64,000 nt of DNA from Bacillota bacterium (GTDB taxonomy: Bacteria; Bacillota_I; Bacilli_A; RF39; UBA660). Of the stretch, positions 16,632 through 25,499 are shown piece after piece; position 1 is the first letter of the stretch; each line of letters opens with the position of its first letter. A model generated the notes under the pieces. It was not told where the DNA came from, searched no databases, and saw only the letters and a program-made list of their open reading frames with translations. The DNA lies in contig JAEYYH010000006.1 in the NCBI GenBank assembly GCA_023430885.1, forward strand, positions 1-64,000, read 5' to 3'. A program made the position numbers and the translations under genes.

Positions 16632-18062
16632 ATGAAAAATAAAAACGGTTTTACCTTAGTAGAAATATTAGGTGTCATTACAATTTTAAGTGTGCTTGCT
16701 TTAATAGCAATACCAACTATAGATAATATTGTAACTAAAAATAGAGAAAAACTATATGATTCACAAATTGAAACAATTGAAGATGGATTAAAAACATGGG
16801 CTGATGCTAATGCAATGTATCTTCCAGAAGATGGAGATGACGGACTGTTATTATCACTTGGTATATTAAAATTATCAGGATTTGTAGATGAAGATATTAA
16901 AAATCCAAATACAAATTTATGTTTTTCAAATAATATGATGGTTTCTATAGTGACCGTAAAAGAAGGATATGCATATTATGTTGACGAAGAAAGTGGACTT
17001 GATGGCACAGAAGAAGATTGCTCTACGCCTACAGTATCAGATTTTATATATTTAAAGGGCAGCAGTACTGTTACGTTGAATTTAAATGATACTTATGAGG
17101 AACCTGGATATATAACTTTTGATTCTAATGGTAATATGGCAGCGGGTACTGTAACAAGTTTGATTAAGGATAGAAACGGAACTGTTGTAAGTTCTATTGA
17201 TACTACTGAAAGTAGTAAAACACCATATACAATTACTTATACTTATGGTTCAGCTACAAGCATAAGAACAATTAATGTTTTAATTGCTGATCCTGTTGGG
17301 ACAATATATGCTTTCGATTATATTGATCATGTTCAAATAATGACATTAAAAAGAGGAACATATAAACTTGAAGTATGGGGACCTAATGGTAGTGGTGTAT
17401 ATGGAGGAAAAGGTGGCTATTCTGCAGGAAATTTAACATTAGAAAATGACACTCAATTATATATTTATACTGGAGGAAGTAATGGATATAATGGCGGTGG
17501 TAGTCCAAATAATCCGGTAGGTCCTGCAAACGGTGGCGGCGGCGCTACGGATATTAGAATAGCCACAGACAGTCTTTATGCTAGAGTTATTGTTGCAGGT
17601 GGCGGTGGCGGTGGCGGACAATCCTCTGGAAATGGAGGCGTTGGTGGCGGGTTAACTGGTGCTAATGGTAGCGGTGGCGCAAATGGTGGATCACAAATTT
17701 TAGGTGGAAGTTCTACATACTGTGGGACAACTGGAAAAGGTGGTTTTGGATCAGGCGGTTCTAGCGTTAGTTGTACTACAGCTGGTGGCGGTTCTGGCGG
17801 CGGCGGTTGGTATGGAGGTTCAACTGATTATTCAAACTATGGCGGTGGCGGCGGATCAGGCTGGATTTATACTGAAACTGCTTTTACTACATGGCAAACA
17901 GGAAATGGATCAGATTCTGCAAACTGGCTTCTTAATAGTTCATACTATTTAGCTAATGCACAAACCATAGCGGGAAATGGAACAATGCCAACTCATGATG
18001 GTACTGGTACTATGACAGGTAATAGTGGAAATGGTTATGTTAAAATAACGAAGATTAGTTAA
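16632..18062 (+). CDS. Prepilin-anchored Ig-like/glycine-rich surface protein A
   Basis: 476 residues. The N-terminus has a short type IV prepilin leader, MKNKNG then FTLVEILGV, cut by a prepilin peptidase after Gly with Glu at +5, then a hydrophobic helix and an acidic pilin-like region (about 30-130, conserved Cys in NTNLCFSN and EEDCS). About 135-215 is a DUF5011-like bacterial Ig-like domain (FIYLKGSSTVTLNLNDTYEE), and about 220-476 is a glycine-rich domain with many GGGG runs and the ending GYVKITKIS. It should be a pilus-tip or surface protein; ligand unknown. Start is ATG 16632 behind AGGTGG. The next gene is a close paralogue. Confidence 0.85.
   Translation: MKNKNGFTLVEILGVITILSVLALIAIPTIDNIVTKNREKLYDSQIETIEDGLKTWADANAMYLPEDGDDGLLLSLGILKLSGFVDEDIKNPNTNLCFSNNMMVSIVTVKEGYAYYVDEESGLDGTEEDCSTPTVSDFIYLKGSSTVTLNLNDTYEEPGYITFDSNGNMAAGTVTSLIKDRNGTVVSSIDTTESSKTPYTITYTYGSATSIRTINVLIADPVGTIYAFDYIDHVQIMTLKRGTYKLEVWGPNGSGVYGGKGGYSAGNLTLENDTQLYIYTGGSNGYNGGGSPNNPVGPANGGGGATDIRIATDSLYARVIVAGGGGGGGQSSGNGGVGGGLTGANGSGGANGGSQILGGSSTYCGTTGKGGFGSGGSSVSCTTAGGGSGGGGWYGGSTDYSNYGGGGGSGWIYTETAFTTWQTGNGSDSANWLLNSSYYLANAQTIAGNGTMPTHDGTGTMTGNSGNGYVKITKIS
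17520..17860 (+). repeat. Glycine-codon-rich, locally GC-rich segment
   Basis: Repeated GGT/GGC/GGA codons (GGTGGCGGCGGC-type runs) encode the Gly-rich region of the first surface protein. It is by far the GC-richest stretch in the neighbourhood. A similar segment lies at about 19150-19500 in the paralogue. Such runs are prone to slippage and recombination. Confidence 0.7.
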
Positions 18063-18084
18063 GAGATAGAAATATCTCTTTTTT
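18061..18084 (+). terminator. Intrinsic terminator
   Basis: AAGAGATA pairs with TATCTCTT followed by T. The same hairpin sequence recurs at 19617-19639 after the paralogue, so the terminator was duplicated with the gene. Confidence 0.85.
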
Positions 18085-18124
18085 ATTATTCTATTAAATG
18101 ATATAATTATTATAGGTGAATAGT

Positions 18125-19618
18125 ATGAAAAATAAAAAAGGTTTTACCTTAGTAGAAATATTAGGTGTTATTACAATTCTGAGTGTACTTGCGTTGATTG
18201 CAATACCAACTATAGATAATATAGTAACCAAGAATAGAGAAAAACTATATGATTCACAAATCAAAACAATTGAAGATGGATTAAAAACATGGGCTGATGC
18301 TAATGCAATGTATCTTCCAGAAGATGGAGATGACGGACTGTTATTATCACTTGGTATATTAAAATTAGCTGGATTTGTAGATGAAGATATAAAAAATCCT
18401 AATACAAATTTATGTTTTTCAAATGATATGATGGTTTCTATTGCAGCAGTAAAAGAGGGCTATACGTATTATATTGATGAAGAAAGTGGACTTGATGGTA
18501 CAGAAGAAGATTGCTCTGTACCTACAGCAACCGATTTTATATATTTAAAAGGTAGTAGTACTATTAACTTATCATTGGATAGTTCTTATGAAGAACCAGG
18601 TTATTTAGCCTTAAATAGTAGTGGAAATATAGTAACATCTCAAGTTACTACTTTAATAAGAGATAAAAATAGTCAAATAGTAAGCTCTATAGATACAAGT
18701 GAGGATACGGCATCACCTTATACAATAACATATACTATTGGTGAAGTGTCAAAGACTCGTACTATTATAGTCAAAATAGGTGATCCTGTGGGTACTATAT
18801 ATACCTTTGATTATACAGGAACTAAACAAACAATTACTTTAGGGAAAGGCAGTTACAAATTAGAAACTTGGGGTGCTCAGGGGGGAAAAAGCACATATTC
18901 TAATACTAATATTTGGTTAGGGGGATATGGTGGTTATTCAAAAGGAGAATTAACTTTTGGAGTAGATACTGTTTTCAATATATATGTAGGTGGTGCAGGA
19001 GCGGATAAACAAACACTATCAACTATATTAGGTGGATTCAATGGTGGTGGAAATAGTGGAACAAGTACATCATCATATCCAAATATAGGTGCAGCTGGTG
19101 GTGGTGCCTCAGATATTAGAATGAATGGCGAAGAACTTTCTAACAGAATAATTGTAGCAGGTGGCGGTGGTGGTGCTGGCTATGGTTCAAATGCTGGCAC
19201 AGTTGCTAGTCCTGAAATAAATTCTGGTGGTCCAGGTGGTGGAAGTACTGGTTTAAGTGGAATATATTATCCTGGATATCAATTGCGTATGGGAGCACCA
19301 GGAACTCAATCAGCCGGTGGCGCTGGTGGAACTGGAGGCTCATCAACTAATGGAAATCCAGGAATCTTAGGTCAAGGTGGTGCAGGAGCAAATGGTACTG
19401 CTGGTGGTGGCGGCGGTGGCGGCGGTTATTATGGCGGCGGCGGCGGTGCTAATGGTAGCGGTTGCGCAGGTCCGGGTGGCGGTGGTTCTGGATATATTGG
19501 AACTTTAACTAATGCTCAAACCATAGCGGGAAATGGAACAATGCCAACTCATGATGGGACTAGTACTATGACAGGTAATAGTGGCAATGGTTATGTTAAA
19601 ATAACAAAGATAGCTTAA
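18125..19618 (+). CDS. Prepilin-anchored Ig-like/glycine-rich surface protein B
   Basis: 497 residues from ATG 18125 (AGGTGAATAGT upstream). It is a paralogue of the gene just before it: the first roughly 140 residues differ by few substitutions (leader MKNKKG|FTLVEILGV), the Ig-like part is moderately diverged (SSYEEPGYLALNSS), the glycine-rich domain is quite different in order, and the last roughly 35 residues (NAQTIAGNGTMPTHDGT, MTGNSGNGYVKITKI) are again nearly identical. The pattern suggests duplication followed by diversification of the exposed middle. Role: probable pseudopilin or surface adhesin. Followed by an identical terminator hairpin. Confidence 0.85.
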   Translation: MKNKKGFTLVEILGVITILSVLALIAIPTIDNIVTKNREKLYDSQIKTIEDGLKTWADANAMYLPEDGDDGLLLSLGILKLAGFVDEDIKNPNTNLCFSNDMMVSIAAVKEGYTYYIDEESGLDGTEEDCSVPTATDFIYLKGSSTINLSLDSSYEEPGYLALNSSGNIVTSQVTTLIRDKNSQIVSSIDTSEDTASPYTITYTIGEVSKTRTIIVKIGDPVGTIYTFDYTGTKQTITLGKGSYKLETWGAQGGKSTYSNTNIWLGGYGGYSKGELTFGVDTVFNIYVGGAGADKQTLSTILGGFNGGGNSGTSTSSYPNIGAAGGGASDIRMNGEELSNRIIVAGGGGGAGYGSNAGTVASPEINSGGPGGGSTGLSGIYYPGYQLRMGAPGTQSAGGAGGTGGSSTNGNPGILGQGGAGANGTAGGGGGGGGYYGGGGGANGSGCAGPGGGGSGYIGTLTNAQTIAGNGTMPTHDGTSTMTGNSGNGYVKITKIA

Positions 19619-19639
19619 GAGATAGAAATATCTCTTTTT
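19617..19639 (+). terminator. Intrinsic terminator (duplicate of the one at 18061)
   Basis: AAGAGATA-GAAA-TATCTCTT followed by T. Confidence 0.85.
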
Positions 19640-19680
19640 AATTTTACTAATAAATGCTATAATTAATATAGGTGAAGTAT

Positions 19681-20043
19681 ATGAAAAATAAAAAAGGATT
19701 TACATTAATAGAAATAATAGCAGTTATTGTTTTAATAGCAGTTATATCTTTAATAGTCTTTGTAAGTGTTACTGCTATGATAAAAAACAATAAGGTTAAA
19801 CAACTAAAAGTATTTAGTGATAATTTAACTAATGCAGCAGAAGTTTATATGACTGATAAAAAAGATGCTTTTTCTAATTTTGATGAAGTGGGTGATATAA
19901 CTATTATTAGTTCATCTGAAATGATAAATGCCGGTTACATAAATAAAAATATGGATAATCCTACTGGAAAAGACCTAACTGATTTTTATGTAAAAGCAAC
20001 AATTAAGGAAGATAAATCTATTTCTTATGAAGTTGTAGGATAA
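19681..20043 (+). CDS. Short type IV prepilin-like protein
   Basis: 120 residues. Prepilin leader MKNKKG then FTLIEIIAVIVLIAVISLIVFVSV, followed by a small helical and acidic domain ending in KEDKSISYEVVG. It has no glycine-rich or LRR extension, so it resembles an ordinary minor pilin or pseudopilin in length. ATG 19681 follows AGGTGAAGT. Third prepilin in the gap-pgk interval, each closed by its own terminator. Confidence 0.8.
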   Translation: MKNKKGFTLIEIIAVIVLIAVISLIVFVSVTAMIKNNKVKQLKVFSDNLTNAAEVYMTDKKDAFSNFDEVGDITIISSSEMINAGYINKNMDNPTGKDLTDFYVKATIKEDKSISYEVVG

Positions 20044-20068
20044 GTACTATGTCAAATAGTGCTTTTTT
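20042..20068 (+). terminator. Intrinsic terminator
   Basis: AAGTACTAT pairs (with one G:T) with ATAGTGCTT, then a T run, right at the stop of the short prepilin gene. Confidence 0.7.
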
Positions 20069-20127
20069 CTTGCACCAAACCATTAAAAAATGTATAATGT
20101 TTATAGAATACAATAAGGAGACAAATA

Positions 20128-21312
20128 ATGAAAAGAACAATTAGAGATTTTGATTTAGATGGAAAAAAGGTAATTATTAGAGTAGATTTTAATGTTCCTA
20201 TTAAAGATGAGGTCATTACTGATGATAATAGGATAAGAGAAAGTTTAGAAACAATTAACTATGCACTTTCTAATAATGCTAAGGTTATACTTTTATCTCA
20301 TTTAGGTAGAGTAAAGACAGAAGCAGATAAAGCTATTAATACTTTAGAACCTGTTGCACTTAGACTTAGTGAACTTCTTGACAAAGACGTAGTTTTTGTT
20401 ACTGAAACAAGAGGGGACATTCTTGAAGATGAAATAAGTAATATGAAAACTGGTGAAGTCATCTTAGTAGAGAATACTAGATTTGAAGATATAGATGGTA
20501 ATAAAGAAAGTGGCAATGACCCAGAACTTGGTAAATACTGGGCATCACTTGGTGACATTTATATTAATGATGCATTTGGTACAGCTCATAGAGCGCATGC
20601 TTCTAATGTAGGTATTGCTTCTAATTTACCAAATGGTATTGGATTCTTAATTGAAAAAGAATTAGATAATTTAGAAAAAGCTATAACTAATCCAGAAAGA
20701 CCATTTACTGTAATATTAGGTGGTTCTAAAGTTAGTGATAAAATTGGTGTAATTGAAAATTTAGTTAAGATTGCTGATCATATATTAATAGGTGGTGGAA
20801 TGGCTTTTACATTTTTAAAAGCCAGTGGTCTTCCAATAGGAGCTTCATTATTAGATGAAGAAAACTTAGATTTTTGTAAAAAAATGCTTGCTGAACATGA
20901 AGATAAATTAATTCTTCCAATAGATGTTGTTTGCAGTACTAGCATTAATGAAGGTACTCCTTGTAGAGAATGTTTTATAAATGATATCAAAGAAAATGAA
21001 CTTGGTCTTGATATTGGTAGAGGAAGTATAAAAGTATTTAAAGAAATACTACAGTCAAGTAAGACTATTGTATGGAATGGACCGGTAGGAGTATTTGAAC
21101 AAGAAGCATATGCTGGCGGAACAAAAGCGCTATGCGAGGTTCTAAGTAATTTAGATGCTACTACTATACTTGGTGGTGGTGATACTGCAAGTGCTGCTAT
21201 TAATTTTGGATATAAAGATAAGTTTAGCCACATATCAACTGGTGGTGGAGCTAGTCTTGAACTTTTAGAAGGTAAAGTACTTCCTGGAATTGCTATAATA
21301 GATGAGAAATAG
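20128..21312 (+). CDS. pgk: Phosphoglycerate kinase
   Basis: 394 residues, standard length. RVDFNVP near the N-terminus, ILLSHLGR, the nucleotide-site GGSKVSDKIGV and the ending GGGDTASA are clear. It transfers phosphate from 1,3-bisphosphoglycerate to ADP. AAGGAG precedes ATG. The glycosyltransferase gene starts eight bases after its stop and tpiA follows, so pgk-GT-tpiA looks like one operon. Confidence 0.97.
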   Translation: MKRTIRDFDLDGKKVIIRVDFNVPIKDEVITDDNRIRESLETINYALSNNAKVILLSHLGRVKTEADKAINTLEPVALRLSELLDKDVVFVTETRGDILEDEISNMKTGEVILVENTRFEDIDGNKESGNDPELGKYWASLGDIYINDAFGTAHRAHASNVGIASNLPNGIGFLIEKELDNLEKAITNPERPFTVILGGSKVSDKIGVIENLVKIADHILIGGGMAFTFLKASGLPIGASLLDEENLDFCKKMLAEHEDKLILPIDVVCSTSINEGTPCRECFINDIKENELGLDIGRGSIKVFKEILQSSKTIVWNGPVGVFEQEAYAGGTKALCEVLSNLDATTILGGGDTASAAINFGYKDKFSHISTGGGASLELLEGKVLPGIAIIDEK

Positions 21313-21320
21313 GTGATATT

Positions 21321-22586
21321 ATGAGAATTGGTATATTTACTGATACTTATCCTCCATATATAAATGGTGTGTCTACAAGTGTAGCTATGCTTGAAACAGC
21401 GTTAAAGAAACAAGGCCATCAAGTATATATAGTTACTGTTAATAATGAAAAAATGCAGTATAAGTATGAAAATGAAGACCATATAATTAGAATACCTGGT
21501 GTTCCAATAGGAATATATGACTATCGTTTAACAGGAGTATATCCTTTAAAAGCTGTTAGTAAGATAAGAAAGTGGAATCTTGATGTAATTCATTCTCAAA
21601 CAGAGTTTGGTGTAGGTTCTTTTGCAAGAATTATTGCAAAACAATTTAATATTCCACTTGTTCATACATATCATACGATGTACGAAGATTATGTACATTA
21701 TATAACAAAGGGATATTTTAATGGTCCAAGTAAAAAGATAGTTGAATATTTAACAAATTTTTATTGTGATCAGACAGCCACTGAACTTATAGTGCCTACA
21801 AAAAAAACGTATGACTTATTTAAAAATAAGTATCATTATACGCGCAATGTTCATATAATACCAACTGGTATTGAAGTTGAAAGATTTTATGAAGAAAATT
21901 TTGATAAAAAAGAACTTGATGAACTTAGAGCGAGTATAGGGCTTTCTAAAGACCAGTTTACTACATTATTTGTAGGTAGACTTGGTAAAGAAAAAAGTAT
22001 TGAAATATTAATTGAGTCTCATAAAGACTTAGTTAAAAAATATAATAATAAACTTATTATAGTGGGTGATGGGCCTGATATGGAACATTATAAAAATATG
22101 ACTGAGAAATTTGGTATCAGTGACAGTGTAATATTTACTGGCAAAGTACCTTGGGTAGAAGTTACAAAGTATTATCAATTAGCTGATATATTTGCAACAG
22201 CATCACGTTCTGAAACACAAGGTCTAACAGTAATAGAGGCTATGGCAGCTTCACTTCCTGTAGTAGCAGTAGATGATGAAAGTTTTAGAAATGTTGTTAT
22301 AGATGGATTAAATGGTTATCTATTTGATACAAAAAAAGAGTATAAAGAATATGTTGAATCATTTATTAATGATCCAGTAAAATTAAAACGTTTTAGTAAA
22401 CAAGCAAGAATTAATGCTGATCAATATTCTTCAAAATATTTTGCAGAAAGAGTTCTTGATGTTTATCAAATAGCAATTGATAGTAGTCCACTCCACAAAC
22501 AAGACAAAACAATTTATAATGGTTTTGTTGAAACAATAAGGAAAACACTGAAGGGAGTATTTCATGGAAAAGATAGTAGTAGCTAA
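21321..22586 (+). CDS. Glycosyltransferase family 4, diacylglycerol glucosyltransferase-like
   Basis: 421 residues. GT-B fold with MRIGIFTDTYPPYINGVSTS at the start, HTYHTMYEDYVHYI, and a C-terminal EX7E-like motif in ASRSETQGLTVIEAMAASLP (about residues 293-312). This closely resembles the alpha-monoglucosyl-diacylglycerol synthases of low-GC Firmicutes and Acholeplasma, which add glucose to diacylglycerol. Substrate is inferred. ATG overlaps the AGGTGAT ribosome site region eight bases after pgk. The last 23 bases overlap tpiA, so translation is coupled to glycolysis. Unusual location for a lipid glycosyltransferase. Confidence 0.8.
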   Translation: MRIGIFTDTYPPYINGVSTSVAMLETALKKQGHQVYIVTVNNEKMQYKYENEDHIIRIPGVPIGIYDYRLTGVYPLKAVSKIRKWNLDVIHSQTEFGVGSFARIIAKQFNIPLVHTYHTMYEDYVHYITKGYFNGPSKKIVEYLTNFYCDQTATELIVPTKKTYDLFKNKYHYTRNVHIIPTGIEVERFYEENFDKKELDELRASIGLSKDQFTTLFVGRLGKEKSIEILIESHKDLVKKYNNKLIIVGDGPDMEHYKNMTEKFGISDSVIFTGKVPWVEVTKYYQLADIFATASRSETQGLTVIEAMAASLPVVAVDDESFRNVVIDGLNGYLFDTKKEYKEYVESFINDPVKLKRFSKQARINADQYSSKYFAERVLDVYQIAIDSSPLHKQDKTIYNGFVETIRKTLKGVFHGKDSSS

Positions 22587-23295
22587 TTTAAAGATGAATT
22601 TAACAGTTACACAGATTAGTAACTATCTTGAAGACATTAAAGAAGTAATGAATTCTAAAAAAGTAGTTATATGTCCAACAAGTATTTACCTACCTTATTT
22701 TTTAAAAAATAAGTATTCAGTAGGTATTCAAAATATAGCTGCAACTGAAGAAGGAGCGTTTACTGGTGAAGTAAGTGCAAGTCAAGTAAGTAGTATGGGA
22801 ATTAAGTATGCTATTGTAGGGCACAGTGAAAGAAGACAACTATTTAATGAAACAGATACAATAATTAATAAGAAAGTTTTACTTGGTATTAAAAACAACT
22901 TAACTATAATATTATGTATTGGTGAAACTAAAGAAGAAAAAGACATGCTTAAGACAGACAAAATTTTAAAAAGACAACTTATTAATGATTTAAGAGATAT
23001 AGATATTATAGATATTAAGAATATTATTATTGCTTATGAACCAATTTGGTCGATAGGTACAGGTAATGTTCCAGAAAACAAAGAAATCAGTATAATTACT
23101 AAGTATATAAAAGGCATAGTAAATAATTTATATCATGAAGATATAGATATTCCTGTTTTATATGGTGGTAGTGTTAATGAGAAAAATATTGAAGAATTAA
23201 ATGAGATAAAAGAGATCTCTGGGGTTTTAGTTGGTGGCGCATCACTAAAAGCTGATAAATTACAAAAAATTAAGGAAGTTATTATAAGTGAATAA
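22564..23295 (+). CDS. tpiA: Triosephosphate isomerase
   Basis: 243 residues, slightly short for the family (about 250). Key residues: Lys in NLKMN (normally NWKMN; Trp replaced by Leu), His in VGHSERR, Glu in AYEPIWSIGTG and the GGSV phosphate loop. Interconverts dihydroxyacetone phosphate and glyceraldehyde 3-phosphate. It overlaps the 3' end of the glycosyltransferase gene by 23 bases, with GGGAG upstream of ATG. A terminator overlaps its end. Confidence 0.95.
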   Translation: MEKIVVANLKMNLTVTQISNYLEDIKEVMNSKKVVICPTSIYLPYFLKNKYSVGIQNIAATEEGAFTGEVSASQVSSMGIKYAIVGHSERRQLFNETDTIINKKVLLGIKNNLTIILCIGETKEEKDMLKTDKILKRQLINDLRDIDIIDIKNIIIAYEPIWSIGTGNVPENKEISIITKYIKGIVNNLYHEDIDIPVLYGGSVNEKNIEELNEIKEISGVLVGGASLKADKLQKIKEVIISE

Positions 23296-23310
23296 CTTTC
23301 TTTTTCTTTT
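23275..23310 (+). terminator. Intrinsic terminator of the pgk-GT-tpiA operon
   Basis: GAAGTTATT pairs with AATAACTTTC, then a T-rich run. The first arm lies inside the end of tpiA, and the T run abuts a 0A-like box. Confidence 0.7.
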
Positions 23311-23327
23311 TTCGACAAATAACGACA
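23311..23327 (+). promoter_or_regulatory. Tandem candidate Spo0A boxes upstream of spo0A
   Basis: TTCGACA (23311-23317) is the exact reverse complement of the 0A box TGTCGAA. AACGACA (23321-23327) is a second near match exactly ten bases, one helical turn, away. They lie about 80 bases before the spo0A start and upstream of a TATAAT at 23371-23376, a position suited to autoregulation. Confidence 0.6.
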
Positions 23328-23405
23328 AAACTAGATAAATTTCATACTAGATAAGTAGCAGAATTTTGTATATAATTGAAATGTAAAAAATAAAGGAGAA
23401 AATAC

Positions 23406-24173
23406 ATGGAAAAAATTAAGGTAGTATTAGTAGATGATAATGTCAATTTAGTAGATATGGTCAAGGAGTATTTCAAAACAAGTGAAGTTATAGAAATAGT
23501 TAATTGTGCTTATGATGGATGTGACGGGATAGAACTTATTTCTAAAGAAGAAGACAATTTTGATGTATTAGTATTAGATTTAATTATGCCAAAGAAGGAT
23601 GGTTTATATGTACTTAATGAAATGAAGAAAAGGGGAATTTATAAAAGTACTATAGTAGCAACTAGTTACAATGCTACCAATGTAATTAGAGAAGTTGCTG
23701 AGTTAGGGGTTAATTATTTTATTTTAAAACCTTTTGAACTTGATGATTTAGAAAAGAGAATTATAGAATCAACTGGTAATAAAAAACTAGGCAAAAACAT
23801 AGATTTTTTCCACAGCAATTTGCAAATTTCCACAACTAAATTACTTCATGAACTTGGTATACCATCACATATAAAGGGATACCAATATATAAGAGAAGGT
23901 ATAGGTATAGTTTATAATAAGCCTGAAATGATAGGCGGAATAACAAAAGAATTATATCCTGAGCTTGCTAGAAAATATTCAACAACAGTGTCTAGAGTAG
24001 AAAGAGCAATTAGACATGCTATTGAAGTTAGCTGGAACAGAGGCGATTTAAAAGTAATGGAAGAAATATTTGGACACAGTGTAGATGTTGACAGAACCAA
24101 ACCAACCAATTCAGAATTTATAGTAACGATAGCCGATAAACTTAAGTTGGAATTTCAAAAAGTGGGTAGTTAA
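23406..24173 (+). CDS. spo0A: Sporulation master response regulator Spo0A
   Basis: 255 residues. The N-terminal receiver (about 1-120) has the acidic pocket VDDN, phosphoacceptor Asp in LVLDLIMPKKDG and Lys in ILKPFE. The C-terminal DNA-binding domain has the Spo0A-specific GIPSHIKGYQYIREGI, TTVSRVERAIRHAIEVSWNR and KPTNSEFI. Phosphorylated Spo0A switches cells to sporulation. AAAGGAG precedes ATG. No spoIVB is adjacent, although in most spore formers it lies just upstream of spo0A; here tpiA takes that place. 0A-like boxes precede it. Confidence 0.96.
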   Translation: MEKIKVVLVDDNVNLVDMVKEYFKTSEVIEIVNCAYDGCDGIELISKEEDNFDVLVLDLIMPKKDGLYVLNEMKKRGIYKSTIVATSYNATNVIREVAELGVNYFILKPFELDDLEKRIIESTGNKKLGKNIDFFHSNLQISTTKLLHELGIPSHIKGYQYIREGIGIVYNKPEMIGGITKELYPELARKYSTTVSRVERAIRHAIEVSWNRGDLKVMEEIFGHSVDVDRTKPTNSEFIVTIADKLKLEFQKVGS

Positions 24174-24185
24174 CTACTTTTTTTA
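24158..24185 (+). terminator. Intrinsic terminator of spo0A
   Basis: AAGT(GG)GTAGT-TA-ACTACTT followed by seven T, at the spo0A stop. Confidence 0.75.
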
Positions 24186-24257
24186 ATTTGACTAAATATC
24201 ATCTTTGTGTTAATATATGCCCTATCAAAACTCTATGACTTTGAAGGGGTGAGTAGT

Positions 24258-25499
24258 ATGGAATTTAGTTATGAAATGGCATTTCTTTTGGACGATAATT
24301 TAAACAAATTAAATAGACCTCGTAATATATCTATTATGTCGCCTGAATTTTGTGAATTTACTAAATCAGAATTAAGTAGCATTGAATATTTAGAAATAAA
24401 GAACATGAACAGCATTAATGAATTAATATTTTTACCTAATTTAAGAAGTTTAGCAATTATAAGTGAAGACTATGATAGAATTATAAGTGATGAATCTTTA
24501 GATTATAATACTTTTATTAATCATATAAAAGATTTTTCGGTTATTTCAAAATTAAGAAATCTAGAAAACTTATTTATTCTACACGATATTAATTTAGAAG
24601 AACTTGATATTAGTCCTTTAAAAAAATTAAAGAAGATTAAATTAATTGATAATCCTTCTTTTAAAAGATTAAAAGGTCTAGATAACTTAGAAAAATTAAA
24701 AGAAGTAGTTATATATGGAAATAATTTAGAAAGTGGACTAGATATAGACAAGTATATTTCTAATACAATGTCAACATCACCAAATATATTAGATATAAAA
24801 ATGTATAACAAAATAGTTAATGGTAATGTAAACATGGCAAAAATTTTAGGAGATCAATATATACTAGGCTTAACATTTTTAAAGTTTGCTGAGAAAAATG
24901 GTTTTGTTGATTTAACTATTTTAGATAATCGTAACTTAGCAGAAATGTTTACAAAACTTAATCAATTCTTTGAAAGAAATAAAATGTATGAACGTTCAGA
25001 ATATGAAAAAGTTTTATTTGCTTTCTCTTATGTAACACGTAATGTTAGATTTGGTGAAGATGAGTTAAGAAAACGTATGGATAGATATTATGAAATAATT
25101 TCTGAAGTAAGAGAGATCCCAAAATATATGGAAAAGAATTTTGCTTCTTTGCATAGTAGTTATAATGCTTATCATTTTAAATTAGCTAACTGTGAAGGAA
25201 TAGTTAATTTAATGGCATTCATGCTAGATATGCTTAAAGTAGAAAATGTAAATGTTCATTGTAGTGATAGAAGAATAGACGGAATGAATGGAACTAATCA
25301 TTCCATGTTAAGAGTAAAAGTAGATGGACAGTGGTATTACTGTGATCCGACATATGATACAAAAAAACCAGTGCAATATTTCATGTTAACAAAAGATGAA
25401 ATCAGCGAAATACACCAGTTAAGTTCTTACGAGAATAAAATAGTTGGAGATAAAACAGATGGAAAGACTAATACACAACATTATAAAAGAAGAAAATAG
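24258..25499 (+). CDS. LRR-like and transglutaminase-like domain protein
   Basis: 413 residues from ATG 24258 behind GAAGGGGTGAG. Residues about 30-175 show leucine-rich-repeat-like periodicity (LEIKNMNSINELIFLPNLRS, LRNLENLFILHDINLEELD, LDNLEKLKEVVIYGNN). About 260-410 is a transglutaminase-like cysteine-protease fold: Cys in KLANCEGIVNLMAFML, His in NGTNHSMLRVKVDG and Asp in YYCDPTYDTKK complete the Cys-His-Asp set. There is no signal peptide, so it is probably cytoplasmic. The 3' end overlaps the HD/ART-like gene by 41 bases, suggesting coupled expression. Substrate unknown. Confidence 0.7.
   Translation: MEFSYEMAFLLDDNLNKLNRPRNISIMSPEFCEFTKSELSSIEYLEIKNMNSINELIFLPNLRSLAIISEDYDRIISDESLDYNTFINHIKDFSVISKLRNLENLFILHDINLEELDISPLKKLKKIKLIDNPSFKRLKGLDNLEKLKEVVIYGNNLESGLDIDKYISNTMSTSPNILDIKMYNKIVNGNVNMAKILGDQYILGLTFLKFAEKNGFVDLTILDNRNLAEMFTKLNQFFERNKMYERSEYEKVLFAFSYVTRNVRFGEDELRKRMDRYYEIISEVREIPKYMEKNFASLHSSYNAYHFKLANCEGIVNLMAFMLDMLKVENVNVHCSDRRIDGMNGTNHSMLRVKVDGQWYYCDPTYDTKKPVQYFMLTKDEISEIHQLSSYENKIVGDKTDGKTNTQHYKRRK

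Noticed and set aside
17500..19500. Repeated GGTGGCGG motifs considered as a CRISPR-like or tandem repeat array
   Set aside because: Irregular spacing, in-frame glycine codons and no unique spacers; they are protein-coding repeats.
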